A stretch of DNA of 64,000 nt from a virus. Of this stretch, positions 18,201 through 28,500 are shown in pieces. The DNA lies in the IMG/VR virus record IMGVR_UViG_3300042324_002009, positions 17,709-81,708 of that record. One strand, 5' to 3'. Made by a program: the position numbers and the translations under genes. Each line of letters begins with the position of its first letter. Position 1 is the first letter of the stretch. Below the pieces are notes generated by a model. That model worked only from the letters and a program-made list of their open reading frames with translations. It ran no database searches and was not told the origin of the DNA.

Positions 18201-18637
18201 TTGGAAACTATATTAGTTTTTCGTCAACAACTGATCCAACTGCAACTGTTATTGGGTTCTTACCGTCTAACCTAGACCAAAATACATTTAGTCTTTCCAA
18301 CTTAAAAACTGGACCAGATGGGCTGGTTGTTCCATTACACCAACCAGTATTTGCAGCAGTTGCAAATATTGAATCTAAAAAGGAGTGCATTTGGACACTA
18401 AGCCTATTTGGAAAAGAAGTCGTACAAATTAAAAATACTTCAACCTTTATTTGGAGATTTTCAGATCCTGGAGAATATTCACTAAATGTAAAAGTAACTG
18501 ATATTAATAACAACGAGTATACGCTAGTCACTAATTTTAATGCAATTCACGCAAATGGAATAAAGGACTATACTAAATACCTTGAAGGCACGCTTAATCG
18601 TCGCAACCTATTACACGGTTCCCGTCGATTTGCTTAA
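15299..18637 (+). CDS. Large virion protein with PKD/Ig-like modules, probable baseplate or tail component
   Basis: A 1112-residue protein of unrecognised exact family. Residues 165-260 contain an acidic stretch (GEGEDEDERFRIWLANFGIK) followed by QINQARKQLLVNRDQIYPYV and GTYKGLINIINILGY, a pattern I associate with phage tail/baseplate proteins of the gpI type (from memory, moderate trust). Near 520-590 there is a PKD-like beta-sandwich (LEWNITGPQGYVFNWRSA, later PYIGDYLIQSTVYDLQGG). A second lies near the C-terminus (STFIWRFSDPGEYSLNVKVT, then DINNN). There is no signal peptide. It is the first gene of the virion block and has a late-box-like sequence. The next late-box-like sequence overlaps its stop codon. 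Confidence 0.7.
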   Translation: MDINNLVFFDKNGESYNFSQNADTGAWEGSDYFLPISTALYDVSNLFILEKVGDTYKFPVLEPGSKLTVTWQTAESSDNFFLFTIAKEDPHTDSPTYIERQTRLDITYDDLSPDGFVDLDLAYPLQLNVGFCPSEEVSYNRILNIHYEIGSSKTLIASIYFYGEGEDEDERFRIWLANFGIKFNREDALLLKDYDLKEGLPDWTQINQARKQLLVNRDQIYPYVGTYKGLINIINILGYRDVLRVKEYWQDQDTKSGYYGKYAMVDVTDLLTVGSIDSLDLVDLNGQIKKGGKFKKTEFLALVYEFSVASDVYDDDGVPEVEFTTDFTVDEIFYKLNRLSTKLKTEILPINVVIKDVIGEFIYFSKFNIRSWSDSASITELQINDDYNTVINHPSSKSQLLLIRDIKPLYPKLNGTSEFPEITFNQTAIVPYENRQKYTISEMPDFITAIADYYDDINRYDFELHGQTNPTVTGDDIDGKVGCPITLEAYIPDFMLSDLDGSKFGDFTDGHFTIGNIRYRNGYELEWNITGPQGYVFNWRSALANIVKIPHILPYIGDYLIQSTVYDLQGGQNVSYLHATVLKEEPIIEVFMKVQDKPKYQIKDLYNITIGDLGDSPLYLPFANVVQGNTFNSGLSQHYLDWNTYSNNFGVGNPQTESEIFTPGIGFELVTNSANSAKLQYGTGSSQEGQPTLGDYQNATLQDLILNRLSDFSYTADRLNGFIIKLNTEYPSHTLTHINFYSDDTLGAYALGSYTDADDLADQLNTEADDLNIQEYRYVAVNENIHAHAKRQDRTLHRVLALTYQGSPRFTEHVYTFSYPRLVYSPTLVSTLNSQLSQIAKEIDEDLLFLSVPFDDCLRKTGETSYSTRSFTIPSSFPTSATFPLTRPQEFIVGKKVRASSISRPADWAEGIVTQPSDINSIFITFSNSSLTGTPVSDWKFEYVESIANLTPTEAVAGTPAYWINNQFGNYISFSSTTDPTATVIGFLPSNLDQNTFSLSNLKTGPDGLVVPLHQPVFAAVANIESKKECIWTLSLFGKEVVQIKNTSTFIWRFSDPGEYSLNVKVTDINNNEYTLVTNFNAIHANGIKDYTKYLEGTLNRRNLLHGSRRFA

Positions 18638-18643
18638 TAAATA
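18636..18643 (+). promoter_or_regulatory. Late-promoter-like box AATAAATA
   Basis: It overlaps the stop codon of the preceding gene and lies 25 bases before the next ATG, the same spacing as the box at 15266. The flanks are also similar (CTTAATAAATAAA in both). Confidence 0.6.
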
Positions 18644-18668
18644 AAAAAGACAAAAAATTACTTAAAAA

Positions 18669-19730
18669 ATGGCATTTACTAACCTAAATCTAAACACAAC
18701 ACCTTTATTAGAAACAACCTTTATTTCTGATATGCGACTAATCGTTAACGCTAACGTTGCTGTCGTTAAAGGTAAAGTTGAAGACTTAATCAATACTTTT
18801 GAATTTGATTTAACAAACAAATACATTGGGGTTGATAATTACTTTAACCAAGTTAAAACAAATAATGTAATCTTAGGAAATAGTATTTCCTTTATGGATT
18901 CAACCAATGTAATTGGAAGTTTAACTAAATCTACTGGAAAATCAATACTTTCAATTGATAGACTAGTTATTCAAGCTGGCGGATCAATTGATATGACTGG
19001 TACCGGCAATGCAATGGCCGTAAAGAAATTAGGAGTAGGTATGTCATTAGTTAATTTACAAAATGTTGCTCTATTTGCAGATGACGGCTTCTATGTAGGT
19101 TCTCCAGGTACTGCAACTCCTGCAAAAACTCAACTTTATGGAGAGACTTTATTGTTGGGCCAAGCAGTTACTCAAAGTACTGATACAGAAGCGGTTCCAA
19201 ATGTAATTACATTAACTGCTGAATCTACCTACTATCATAAGACTCTAGTTTTAAGTAAGTCAAGTAATCAATTCATTTATCTTACTCTTAGAGCTGGAGA
19301 TGCAAGTCCTAGTGGAAAACCAGTTTACTTATTCCTAATGGAAGATGCAGCAAACCGCCCAAATCCAGGACAAAGTTTTACTATCATAATTAAAGATTAT
19401 AAAGATTCAGGCGGAGTAACTGCAGTACCAATGGCAAACTGGGGAGATATTCGTATTGCTCCAGGTTATATTGACGGAACAAATACTCAAGCTTTAATAA
19501 ATGGTGGAACTCATTCAACTGCTGCAACCTCTGCAAATGCGGTAACCTTTGCACTAGCTAATCAATATATTGAAATGTATAATACCTCAATACAGCCAGA
19601 TCTTGGTGGATTTTTAAGCTTTGGTGCATCAGTTACATTAACTAAATTCCAAAATTTACCAGCAATTGGAACAGTTACCGATGCAAGATTTGTTATTACC
19701 GGATCACACAATATTACACTAGTAAACTAA
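18669..19730 (+). CDS. Virion protein of unknown function
   Basis: A 353-residue protein of unknown family. An N-terminal helical part (SDMRLIVNANVAVVKGKVED, then LINTFEFDL) is followed by a Gly/Thr/Asn-rich beta region (SLTKSTGKSILSIDRLVIQ, then AGGSIDMTGTGNAMAVKKLG) typical of trimeric phage fibres or decoration proteins. The C-terminal 150 residues are beta-rich and end GSHNITLVN. No enzymatic motif is seen. It lies 15 bases upstream of the 725-residue gene and probably shares its transcript. A small fibre or adaptor is a reasonable guess from position and composition. Confidence 0.7.
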   Translation: MAFTNLNLNTTPLLETTFISDMRLIVNANVAVVKGKVEDLINTFEFDLTNKYIGVDNYFNQVKTNNVILGNSISFMDSTNVIGSLTKSTGKSILSIDRLVIQAGGSIDMTGTGNAMAVKKLGVGMSLVNLQNVALFADDGFYVGSPGTATPAKTQLYGETLLLGQAVTQSTDTEAVPNVITLTAESTYYHKTLVLSKSSNQFIYLTLRAGDASPSGKPVYLFLMEDAANRPNPGQSFTIIIKDYKDSGGVTAVPMANWGDIRIAPGYIDGTNTQALINGGTHSTAATSANAVTFALANQYIEMYNTSIQPDLGGFLSFGASVTLTKFQNLPAIGTVTDARFVITGSHNITLVN

Positions 19731-19745
19731 TTTAACTAAATACCT

Positions 19746-21923
19746 ATGGCAGTTGCACCACTAATAAAACCAATACAAACTCAAAAAGGAATGTTTTATA
19801 CATTCCAGAGTTCTATTGAAGATTTAAGTTTAACCTTTAATAATAATACAAATAAGTTTAAATTTTCTAAATTTGCTCTATTGCGTATTCCAGAAATTGG
19901 AATCCCAACCTCTATGACAACTGATAATAAAAGTCAGTTTTTTGCACAAGGTGAAACTCCAATATTTTCAAATCTATCAAATAATGAAAATTTAAACCTA
20001 GCAAATAGTTTTCAAAACTATGCGCTTAATCTTGAAAGTCTATTAATTTCCCAAACTTCTTATAAAAGAGAAAAGAAATTAAATGTATCTGAGAGAGTAT
20101 TTTGGAAATGGTTAAAAGAAACCGGTGCAATTCGTTGGAGAGATTCAAATACTACTGAAGTTATTCAAACTTTACCAGTCGGTGACAGCCGTTGGAGTGA
20201 AGACTGGTATGATCCAACCTTAACTACGTATGACCGAGTTGTTAAATATATTGGCGAAATTGATGTAGTAAACTCAGTTCGTAGTAAAGATAATTCTTAT
20301 AGTGAATTGTATATCCATGTACCAACAAACGTAGGTGCAACTCCAACTGTGCTATTTCAGTCAAAACCTGATGAGAATTACGGACCTGATATGATTATTG
20401 TAAATACTCCAGGCGATCCACTTGATCTTGAATATCTTAATGGCAGACACTATAATGATACTCATCCATTTACTGGAATGAGCTTACAAGCTTTTTACGA
20501 TTTAGATGCAAATATAGTTGACAATTATATTTCAGATACACTAACAGTACAGCCAATTTCTACTGGATTTTGGTGGGGACCTCGCTCTGTTCAAAATGCA
20601 TATTATACAGATAGAGCAGAATATTTTGGAACACCATATGGTGGAGTACTAACGTCTGCGCCTAAACGTCAAAGAATTTTTAAAGACTACCCAGCCTCAT
20701 CTAGATCAGTTGAATATATCAGATCTACTCATGATGGTATGACTATTGACTTTAATTTATCAAATTACTTATTAGCTCAACAAAATACAAATATTAAATC
20801 ATTTGCTCAATTAAATGATAGTTATACAAACAGCGATTTTGAGTTTAACGCAATTCTTGTTTATTATGATGTATACGATCCATCACCAACCGCTGTTGCT
20901 GGTACTGAACCGGTTACTGTAACTAATTTGTATGGAGTTTACTTCTTAAATAAAGTAGTTCAAAGCGGTAGTGAACATATCATACCAATGATAACTAAGA
21001 ATAAGCCAGACACCATTAATAAAACAAATGGAAATGCTTTTGCTTTTAAGATAAACTTAAAATTTGATACATCAATTGAAGACGTAGCTGTTGAAAAATC
21101 AGTTAATGACTATAGCACAGTTGCTCTAGAATTATTTTATGATGTATTAACGGAAATGCGATCATTACAAACCAAATTTAATGATAAACTACTTGAACTT
21201 GAATCTTTAAAAACCGATGTTGATTTAGCAAAAGATGCGCTACTAAATACTACTTCGTTAACTAGTATTTCTACTAGACTTAGTAATCTTGAAACAACCG
21301 TTGCTGCCTCAACTTCTGCTTTTGCTGAAGCTACTTCAATAATGATGTTAATTGACAGTGTAAATAGTAGAATTGATGAACTATTAAGCGGTACGGTTTC
21401 ATTACAGATAAAATATAACACCGATTCATTTAAACCTGGATATGGTATGGTTTTAGATAAAACTATCCCAGGCCAAATTGTATTTGCCTCAGGCGTTCAA
21501 ACCTATTCAGTAATTAATGAAGTTGATTTTAGCGTTAATGTACAAGGAGAAAAATATGTAAACTTAGGAATTGGTGGAACCCAAATCCGTCATCTTAAAT
21601 TAAACGGCTCAGGTAATCCAATACCATTTACTCTTACTAGAAATTTAACTCTATTCATTGATGATTCTGTAAATTCATGGAAATTAGGTCAAACCTTAAG
21701 AATTGTTTGTGATTCGCAAATCATTCCGAGTACTTACACAATTACCGTAAAAACAGATTCACAAAATATAACAAATTCACTTTCGTCTTATAATACAATA
21801 ATTGCACAATTAAATGCGGCAGATTTTCCTACAACATATGGAAGAACTGGTACAACTATTATTGATATTATATGTACAAATGCTAAAACTTTAACGTTTA
21901 GCGTAGATAAAATAATAAGATAA
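19746..21923 (+). CDS. Virion structural protein with C-terminal coiled coil
   Basis: A 725-residue protein of unrecognised family. Residues 110-300 contain aromatic-rich segments (RVFWKWLKETGAIRWRDSN; GFWWGPRSVQNAYYTDRAEY). Residues 455-545 form a heptad-like coiled coil (LFYDVLTEMRSLQTKFNDKL, then LELESLKTDVDLAKDALL), suggesting a trimeric or fibrous assembly. Residues 590-725 look like a small beta-rich end domain. The leader contains AACTAAAT, as do the leaders of the next two genes, and no Shine-Dalgarno sequence. It is 4 bases upstream of the 1211-residue gene, so the two are co-translated or coupled. A baseplate wedge or fibre connector role is plausible but unproven. Confidence 0.72.
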   Translation: MAVAPLIKPIQTQKGMFYTFQSSIEDLSLTFNNNTNKFKFSKFALLRIPEIGIPTSMTTDNKSQFFAQGETPIFSNLSNNENLNLANSFQNYALNLESLLISQTSYKREKKLNVSERVFWKWLKETGAIRWRDSNTTEVIQTLPVGDSRWSEDWYDPTLTTYDRVVKYIGEIDVVNSVRSKDNSYSELYIHVPTNVGATPTVLFQSKPDENYGPDMIIVNTPGDPLDLEYLNGRHYNDTHPFTGMSLQAFYDLDANIVDNYISDTLTVQPISTGFWWGPRSVQNAYYTDRAEYFGTPYGGVLTSAPKRQRIFKDYPASSRSVEYIRSTHDGMTIDFNLSNYLLAQQNTNIKSFAQLNDSYTNSDFEFNAILVYYDVYDPSPTAVAGTEPVTVTNLYGVYFLNKVVQSGSEHIIPMITKNKPDTINKTNGNAFAFKINLKFDTSIEDVAVEKSVNDYSTVALELFYDVLTEMRSLQTKFNDKLLELESLKTDVDLAKDALLNTTSLTSISTRLSNLETTVAASTSAFAEATSIMMLIDSVNSRIDELLSGTVSLQIKYNTDSFKPGYGMVLDKTIPGQIVFASGVQTYSVINEVDFSVNVQGEKYVNLGIGGTQIRHLKLNGSGNPIPFTLTRNLTLFIDDSVNSWKLGQTLRIVCDSQIIPSTYTITVKTDSQNITNSLSSYNTIIAQLNAADFPTTYGRTGTTIIDIICTNAKTLTFSVDKIIR

Positions 21924-21927
21924 CTAA

Positions 21928-24900
21928 ATGGCAGCAGACAAATCATCATTAAGCGATTACTTAGCTGAGCTCGGTGTCGATATTAATAATCTTCAAGAAT
22001 TTTTACTTAAACTTTCTTTAATATTATCAACCAAGTCAGACTCGGTTACAATTAACCAAACTTTACAAGATGGGACAACCGCAAAGTATCTAGTACCATC
22101 ATTTGGTTACTTAAGCGGCCGTGTTAATAGCATAGAGCAAAAATTCAATGATTTATTAACAGGCAATGCTAATCAATTTGGCGTTAAAGATGCGGAAGGT
22201 AATTTAAAAACCTTTGAATTAAAAGACATATCCGCAGTTATTTCTGATTTAGAAAATGTTAGTAATTCTGGAGTTACGTTACCTGCAAACTTTAATTATA
22301 AAACAAACTGGTTTTTTGAATCATTTTTAAATCCATTACTCTATATTAATGTAGATACTTCTACAATTACAGCTGACTCAGATATTAATAAATTTGAGGT
22401 TAAACGACTAATTATTACAAGTAAAACTCAAGCTAATTTAGATTATTTTGATGCAACATATAAAGGCAAAAATGATTTAGTGTATGCAGATGTAATTAAA
22501 GATTTAGGTACTCGAATAATTGACTATTTTGAAGATGAATCTGAGGTTGAATTACCTCCATCTAAAAATACAGTTAGAGGAACCTTTGATATATTACAGG
22601 TTTTAGAAGATTCTTCAACTGAACTAATTGGTGGTCAAACCCTAAGTAATGCAATTCGTAGATATAAATTAAATACTCTAAGATACTCAACAATTTCAGG
22701 ATCAACTACGGTTGACAAATTGTTGGCTGAAGGAGACATATTGCTTGCATCAGATAATTCAGAATTTAAAGTTAAAACAATTGATGCCAATTCAAAAACC
22801 GTAATTTTATCGTTAATTTTTGGAACAGCAGGTTTAAAAAAAGGAGCTGCCGAGCTAAGAATAAAACCTCAATTAACTAAAGAATCAATTATTCAAGTAA
22901 ATTTAGGATATAATGAAAGAAACCTGATTTTCTTACGCCCAATTAGTAATAGGCTTTCAATAACAACTGATCAATACTCTAAAGGGTTTGGAATATTTAC
23001 TAATGAATTGAATATTACTATGAATAATGGTAATCAATTATCACTAACTGATTTTTATACAACATATGTTTCAGATTTTGGAATGCTTTTCCTAAGTTAT
23101 GCAAAAGAAAAAAAGCTTCCATCTTCGCTTGGCCAAATTCCAAATAGGGTAGCAATTTCAGCAGATAATTTTAAAGTTATTCAAACTGACCAACATATTC
23201 AAGATGCCGATAATACATTAGCCATCAAACAAAAGATTTCAGCAAAGGAACAAGCGGTTGCTCAAATTAGAGAAATCGATACTCAAATTTCGGCAGCTAG
23301 AGCTAACTTAAACACAAATGCGTCTTTAAATGAATCACAAAGGTTAAAGTTACAAAAAGATTTATCAACATTTTCTGATACAAGAGCAACGCTAACTAAT
23401 ACTCAACAGAGTTTAATTTCAGATATTACAACTTCGATTAAATCAACTCCAAGTTTTATAACTAATCCAAGCTATAGAGTTAGAGGTTTTTGGGCAATCC
23501 CAGAGCCGCTTAGTAGTGCTTATGGAGTTCAACAAGTTGCTCAATTTAAAATAGCATATCGTACACTAAGTAAAACTGGTAATTCAAAAACAGCTGATCA
23601 ATTAGAATTTGTTGATGCGGCTGGTAATAGAGTAACTGGAGCATTTTCTCCATGGACTGAATATTTATCAAAAGCTAGAACTAAGACATTAAATCCATTA
23701 ACTGGATTCTATGAATGGGCCGATGAAAATATTTCGGATCCAAATCAAGTTAATGCAAACCAATTAGATATTCCAATTAAAAAAGGCGAAGTTATTGAAA
23801 TCAGAATAAAAAGTTTGTCTGAAGCTGGTTGGCCTGATTCTCCAGTTGAATCTGACTGGTCTGATACTATTTTAATAGAATTTCCAGCTGGTATTGAAAC
23901 TGCTGAAGACGCAACTATTGTTTCTCAACAAGCCTTTGCCGACGAAACCAGAATAAATTTCCAATCTGAGTTAAATGCAAAAGGTTTAGATATTCACTTA
24001 AGTTCTGCATTCACTACTCGTGATAAATATTTTGCTCATAAATCTGAAGATATTGCAAGCGGCTTTTTTGCTAGTGATGGAAGCGTAGTTGATCTTTATA
24101 CAAAGGTCAAAAGTATTTCAGATTCAATTAGTGCTGTACAAACATCTTTATCAACTGGAGCAGGCGCTCTATCTGTAAGTATTGTAGACCAATCTGGAAA
24201 TCAACAAACTATTACTAATGGCCAATCATTGGAATTATTTGCTGGATATTATAAAGATTTAATTAAAGATACTAGCGTTGTCCCAGTAGTATATAATCAC
24301 GGTAGAGTATTAGCAACTCAATACCTAATTCAATTACAAAACACTTCGCAAACTCCACTACAATTAATTTCTACACTAAATGGAGGACTTGCTGAAATTG
24401 CACCATCTACTAATGCCTATACTAATCCAGCGGTTAATTACCATGCCAATTTAAGATATGATAGGGCTCCATTAGTTATCAATAACTCAGTTAGCTCAAG
24501 TATTGGTGGATTTGTACAGAAAGACGGGTATCAATCGTCTCAAGTTAGGAGTCAATATATTTACGCAAGATACAAAAGTGTAACTTTAGCAAATTTCCTA
24601 TATTCTGGAGATAAACAAGGCGGTAGTGCTGGTACACCAAGTACTTATGGAGATGGAGATTTTGCAGGCGTTGTATATTCAGCATCAACTTCCAACTATA
24701 CGTATGCTGGTATAACTATCGGTTCTACTAAAGTTCCATATTCGTCTGGTCATTATTTACCATTTAATCCAACCACTGCAACTCCGCTATATACTGGAGC
24801 GGCTGTTACTAATACAAATATTTGGAATGGTGTAGTTACATCAAATGTCCCAGAAGGTGGAGGCCAAGTTAGTGAATTTTGTATTCATAAAAGCCATCCA

Positions 24901-25563
24901 AGCATTATTGCTGGTGGATCAGCAAATATTACTTGGAATAACTCAACCTATAATGTGTCTAGACCAACATATTCAGTTGCCGAGACAATTCAAAAATATT
25001 TACCATTTAGTCATGCAATTCATTTTGAAACAACTGAGGCTGAATCTCAAAATGTTTTTGGAGCAAATTATTATGAGCAAGCAGTTTATGTAAAACCAGC
25101 TTCCGTAATCTTAGGCACGACTGCAGTTAATATGAGAGAAAATCAATATCCTATTAAAATGGGATTTGTAAATAGCGATGAATGGTTAGTTGGAAAATAT
25201 ACATGTGGAGCATATTTGTATATTGCACCACAGTCGCATACTACTATTTCAGTAGACGGCCTTAGCCCAGCCGGCTCTCAAAAAATGTTAGACTTTGGCG
25301 CTGAATCCGCTATTAAAATTCCGCTAATTTTTCAATTTAGAGCATCTGATAAATTAGGATATGTCGGCGGATGGAGATCAGCCGTTCCTGCTGGATTAAA
25401 AAACGTAAGATACGCTAAGAAATTAGGTATTGATATTTACTCATTAAATTCAGTATTCTCATTTGATGTTTTAGTTAGAACTCAATACGAAAAAGAAACT
25501 GCAGTTGTTACTCCAGTTAGCGCTCTAGCAGTTTCATCAACTGGTATTGGTGCTTCTGCTTAA
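21928..25563 (+). CDS. Large virion protein with coiled coil and FnIII-like domain
   Basis: A 1211-residue protein. Early residues (1-110) are helical (LSDYLAELGVDINNLQEFLL). Residues 430-505 form a Gln/Ala/Leu-rich coiled coil (KEQAVAQIREIDTQISAARA). Residues 515-655 resemble a fibronectin type III-like sandwich (GVQQVAQFKIAYRTLSKTG near the start; VIEIRIKSLSEAGWPDSPVE, then SDWSDTILIEF at the end). The C-terminal half is Ser/Tyr/Gly-rich beta structure. FnIII-like modules are common in tail proteins and often bind cell-surface sugars. It lies in a tight run between the 725- and 1944-residue genes (gaps of 4 and 15 bases). Its exact tail role is unknown. Confidence 0.72.
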   Translation: MAADKSSLSDYLAELGVDINNLQEFLLKLSLILSTKSDSVTINQTLQDGTTAKYLVPSFGYLSGRVNSIEQKFNDLLTGNANQFGVKDAEGNLKTFELKDISAVISDLENVSNSGVTLPANFNYKTNWFFESFLNPLLYINVDTSTITADSDINKFEVKRLIITSKTQANLDYFDATYKGKNDLVYADVIKDLGTRIIDYFEDESEVELPPSKNTVRGTFDILQVLEDSSTELIGGQTLSNAIRRYKLNTLRYSTISGSTTVDKLLAEGDILLASDNSEFKVKTIDANSKTVILSLIFGTAGLKKGAAELRIKPQLTKESIIQVNLGYNERNLIFLRPISNRLSITTDQYSKGFGIFTNELNITMNNGNQLSLTDFYTTYVSDFGMLFLSYAKEKKLPSSLGQIPNRVAISADNFKVIQTDQHIQDADNTLAIKQKISAKEQAVAQIREIDTQISAARANLNTNASLNESQRLKLQKDLSTFSDTRATLTNTQQSLISDITTSIKSTPSFITNPSYRVRGFWAIPEPLSSAYGVQQVAQFKIAYRTLSKTGNSKTADQLEFVDAAGNRVTGAFSPWTEYLSKARTKTLNPLTGFYEWADENISDPNQVNANQLDIPIKKGEVIEIRIKSLSEAGWPDSPVESDWSDTILIEFPAGIETAEDATIVSQQAFADETRINFQSELNAKGLDIHLSSAFTTRDKYFAHKSEDIASGFFASDGSVVDLYTKVKSISDSISAVQTSLSTGAGALSVSIVDQSGNQQTITNGQSLELFAGYYKDLIKDTSVVPVVYNHGRVLATQYLIQLQNTSQTPLQLISTLNGGLAEIAPSTNAYTNPAVNYHANLRYDRAPLVINNSVSSSIGGFVQKDGYQSSQVRSQYIYARYKSVTLANFLYSGDKQGGSAGTPSTYGDGDFAGVVYSASTSNYTYAGITIGSTKVPYSSGHYLPFNPTTATPLYTGAAVTNTNIWNGVVTSNVPEGGGQVSEFCIHKSHPSIIAGGSANITWNNSTYNVSRPTYSVAETIQKYLPFSHAIHFETTEAESQNVFGANYYEQAVYVKPASVILGTTAVNMRENQYPIKMGFVNSDEWLVGKYTCGAYLYIAPQSHTTISVDGLSPAGSQKMLDFGAESAIKIPLIFQFRASDKLGYVGGWRSAVPAGLKNVRYAKKLGIDIYSLNSVFSFDVLVRTQYEKETAVVTPVSALAVSSTGIGASA

Positions 25564-25578
25564 AATAAAAACTAAATA

Positions 25579-28500
25579 GTGATAGATCAAAATTTAACAT
25601 ATACCCGAATTGCTGAAAGAAATGTTAGTTTTCAATTACTTAGAACTAACCCAAAATTAACAACTAATATAAAATTAACAGTTGATTCAGGTGGTGATTT
25701 ATGGCTTAACTCAATTAATGCAAATTCTCAATTATCTAGCCAAAAATATAAGAGATTTGCAATTTCTGAAACTTCTAATCATGAAGTTAACTTATACCGA
25801 TTTTATGATAATGGAAAAACCCCAACCTCAATTTCATATCAGTTAGGCTCAACTATTGGATTAAATGCAATTGCGAAAGATTTAAAAGATCAATATGATT
25901 TTGATCTATATACAAGTGGAGCTAAATATTTAACGGATAAGCAATATTCTGAGAAATTTACATATTTTGCACCAATTTATTTAGATAAAGTACTACCTGA
26001 AAAATTTGTAATTTTTAAAATACCTGGAGCTTCCAATTATACAGCTGGCGCAGGAAGAGAACTTTACAATAATGGAACTGGTTCAACTCAAAAATTTGCA
26101 ACTGACTTATTTACAAATGCCGAAGTTATAAAGGTATTTGACCTAAGTGAATCTTCTAAACTTGGAAAATACATACACAATATTTCAAAAAATCCAATGT
26201 TTACCCAAAATCCACTTTATGTTAATTATAAAGATGGTGGATATTCAATTTATAGAGGAGCTTCAATTTCTTCAGGTACCTATGTTGAATTACCTGAATT
26301 AATTAGTAGTGTACTAAGCCGATCATTACCTTTATTAAAAGTTGAACAATTTGTAACATTAGGTTTTGAAAGAAATAATATAGTTCATCCAAAAATTTTA
26401 AATTTAGAATTTTTATTTGACGACATTACTGCAAACCCATATGAGTTTAACCGATATTTTGGAGTTTATTGCAACGATATTGATCTTGAAACTTTTGAAT
26501 TTGATTTAGCTAAAATGTATGAATTAAGCTTATCTGAAAATACTGCAGATAATGATCAAACATTTTCAACTAATTTTACACAATCTGATGATATTTCATT
26601 TACTTTAACTAACTCAACTGGTGTTAAATTACGCGGCTATGGATTATCAAAAAATTTATCAGATATTTATTATAATCGCACAAGTACAAATACTTTATTT
26701 TTTCCATATTTAAAAACTAAAAATAATCAAATACATTTAATTAAACCACTATCTTGGAATCAAACAGATACCTTAGTTGATTTTCAATTAGATGATAACC
26801 AATTTGATTTAGGCTTAGCATTTGGGCCAACTGACCTAATTACTCAAGAAACTGCTGAATTATCAAAATTAGATACTAAAGCTACAATTCTTATTCAAGT
26901 CTTTAATACTCCGCAACACCTAGATAAGCTACGAATATATCATCCAAGCGGATCAATGTTTAGTATAACTGATAGTGGCGGCAAATATGATGAACTTGTT
27001 TTTGTATCTGGCTATTTTGTAGATAACGAAAGTTATTCATTATCATATTTATCAAGTGGTGAATCTGTAATATACGTTAATGCAGATAAAGATTTAGAAC
27101 AAATTGCTCAAGCAATTGTTGATATTGCAAGTGACTTTAAAGATTCCTCAATTACTGGGATACGAATGAATAATCATGCATTTATTCAAACTCAAAGTTA
27201 TGGAAATACTTTTGGTTCATTAAAAGTTAGATCGTTAGAAGCTGTCTCAATTCTTCCTAAGTTTAAAATAAACGATAAAGTTACCGGTGATTTAGTTTTT
27301 GCAGATGGCGGATTTTTAAATAGGCCTCATCCAATTATTGCATTAGGTAATGCAACTAAATTAGCTAATCAATTAGATAATATTGTAGTGAAAACAAATC
27401 AAAATTGGTCAAAAATTAGCCGAATTTGTAATTTAGCAGACCCGATTAAAACCGGCCTTTCATTAACTGACCAACTCACCGCAATTACTGATTTTAAAAC
27501 AAAAGCCTCAATTCAATTAGTCGATAATGAGACAATTAGATTTGATCATGGTAAAATTGAAATAAGAAAAAATTTCAAACCTTCAATTGGAGTATTATCT
27601 ATATTTGAAACAATGGATTTTAATTTCTCAACATATACTAGTGACTATTCTAGAAATTTATTATTGGACATTTATAAAGATTTTTTTATTCCAGAAAATA
27701 CACTATTGTTAGATTTTACTAAGTATACATATCAATTAGTTGGTGATGGTACTGTTAATATAAACGGAATAGACTATTCAGATTCAGCTACTTTAATTTG
27801 GCAAAATACTTCAACTATATCCAAATATAATGTTAGGTCAAATGGGCCTAGTGGAAAACCTATTTTGATATATGGTTTAAAATTACCAGCCTCGTCTTCT
27901 ACCAGCAGTAATAGATTAGATATTCCATATTTTGATGAATCGCAAGATGCTTTAAATTATATTGGCCCATTTTCAATAAAGGCAGATCATGTTGCAATTG
28001 ACCCAACTTTACCAACCTACTCATATCGAGACAAGTTTTTACAAAGTAACTTATCTAGTGAGTATCATGCATATTTAGAAAATTATACAACTGATTTTGC
28101 AATAGACGGTCGCGTAATTCCGTATATTACCAAATGGGGAATTACTGACTCAACTGATGTTAGAGATAACTCATATCGACTAAATTCAGATATTCTTTTT
28201 GGAAAGGATAATTTTGGGCCATCTCATAGAGAGACCTCGGCTACTCCTGAAAAGCTAACGCATGAATGGTTTTATATTGAATCTGATTTTGGTTATACCA
28301 AAGATATTTCACTAGCTAGAAATAATTTTTACTATTTTGATCAACCTTTAATAATTAATGAATTAATTAATTCGGATACATATTTTAATAATTACTTTAC
28401 ATATCTTCCAACAATTGATGGACAGTATAATTCTATCAATAACTTAGAATACTCATCAACTGATAATATTCAAGTAGGACGACCTCAATATCGATATTCA

